This document shows positions 43,468-43,776 of a stretch of 43,776 nt of DNA, piece by piece (the first letter of the stretch is position 1; each line of letters opens with the position of its first letter). The DNA comes from Gammaproteobacteria bacterium MedPE (GTDB taxonomy: Bacteria; Pseudomonadota; Gammaproteobacteria; Enterobacterales; Psychrobiaceae), in contig MPDF01000013.1 of assembly GCA_001874365.1 (NCBI GenBank), forward strand, positions 1-43,776, given 5' to 3'. The translations under genes and the position numbers were made by a program. Under the pieces are notes generated by a model. That model was not told the origin of the DNA and ran no database searches. It was given only the letters and a program-made list of their open reading frames with translations.

Positions 43468-43776
43468 TTACTTCTTGTTAGCTTCTTTAACGTCAGCAAT
43501 TACTTGCTCAGCTACGTTTTGTGGACAAGGCATGTAGTGTGAGAACTCCATAGAGAACTGACCACGACCTGAAGTCATTGTACGTAGTGAACCGATGTAA
43601 CCGAACATTTCAGATAAAGGAACATCACCTTTAATACGAACGCCGGTTGCGCCAGCCATTTGATCTTTGATCATACCGCGACGACGGTTTAAATCACCGA
43701 TAACGTCACCAACGTGATCGTCTGGTGTAAATACGTCAACGTGCATGATAGGTTCGATTAGCTGTGCACCCACTTT
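43468..43776 (-). CDS. fusA: Elongation factor G, C-terminal fragment (runs off the window)
   Basis: The last 102 residues of EF-G, with the 5' end beyond the window. Domain V is clear: [29 protein letters not shown], the MSGYATxLRS-like [22 protein letters not shown], and a Lys-rich end. EF-G catalyses ribosomal translocation. Many Alteromonadales carry more than one EF-G gene, so whether this is fusA of the str operon or a second copy cannot be decided here. No rpsG or tuf is visible downstream, and a terminator follows directly. Confidence 0.93.
   Translation of the reverse strand, partial: KVGAQLIEPIMHVDVFTPDDHVGDVIGDLNRRRGMIKDQMAGATGVRIKGDVPLSEMFGYIGSLRTMTSGRGQFSMEFSHYMPCPQNVAEQVIADVKEANKK

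Noticed and set aside
1-43776. Signs of mobile elements, phage genes, tRNA-linked attachment sites or CRISPR arrays around the operon.
   Set aside because: No transposase, integrase, tRNA gene, long direct repeats at the operon borders or spaced repeats were seen; the operon sits between deoC and tatD without visible junction scars.

Overview
The window is chromosomal DNA of a marine-type gammaproteobacterium, most likely Alteromonadales and close to Colwelliaceae (Thalassotalea/Colwellia-like). This rests on the low GC content, the protein families (DUF3622, AhpA/YtjB beside serB, holD-rimI, a GlyGly-CTERM cyclophilin, several c-di-GMP proteins) and housekeeping genes that resemble Shewanella, Vibrio and E. 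coli homologues. The genus is an inference. No tRNA, rRNA, CRISPR array or intact insertion sequence was seen.

Layout. 0.1-6.2 kb (minus strand): a DUF3622 protein, an EAL-CBS-GGDEF signalling protein, a YceI-cyclophilin pair and a TonB-dependent receptor with a perfect CRP-type palindrome upstream. 6.8-11.0 kb (plus): a two-gene ABC exporter and ettA. 11.2-17.6 kb: a small PilZ protein, radA, a large double-PilZ protein, serB and ytjB. 17.7-20.4 kb (minus): a deoC-deoB-deoD nucleoside salvage operon without deoA. 38.7-43.8 kb: tatD, prfC, an SCP2 protein, rimI, holD, a methyltransferase and the 3' end of an EF-G gene.

The unusual part is 20.9-38.7 kb: seventeen plus-strand genes, most overlapping or separated by a few bases, that look like one operon. 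The first ten encode a carrier-protein-based pathway: an AMP-forming ligase, a fold-III PLP decarboxylase, a short acyl-CoA dehydrogenase-like protein, two divergent thiolase-fold (ketosynthase-like) proteins with an unknown protein between them, a flavin-dependent halogenase-like protein, an alpha/beta hydrolase, an asparagine-synthetase-like protein without its catalytic Cys, and an acyl carrier protein. The next six look like a dedicated envelope export route: two TPR-type envelope proteins, a LolD/MacB-type ATPase, a LolE/MacB-type permease, a periplasmic LolA-like protein and a predicted outer-membrane barrel. The last gene is a full-length acyl-CoA dehydrogenase.

A reasonable model is that an amino or other carboxylic acid is activated, loaded on the carrier, decarboxylated or desaturated, condensed, possibly halogenated, released, and moved to the outer membrane by the Lol-like module. 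The product cannot be named from sequence. Two palindromes, one CRP-like, lie in the 490-base AT-rich region upstream and may control the operon.

A second recurring signal is the 12-mer AAAGATCAACAG in three intergenic regions. In the two complete copies it forms the right-hand side of an inverted repeat.
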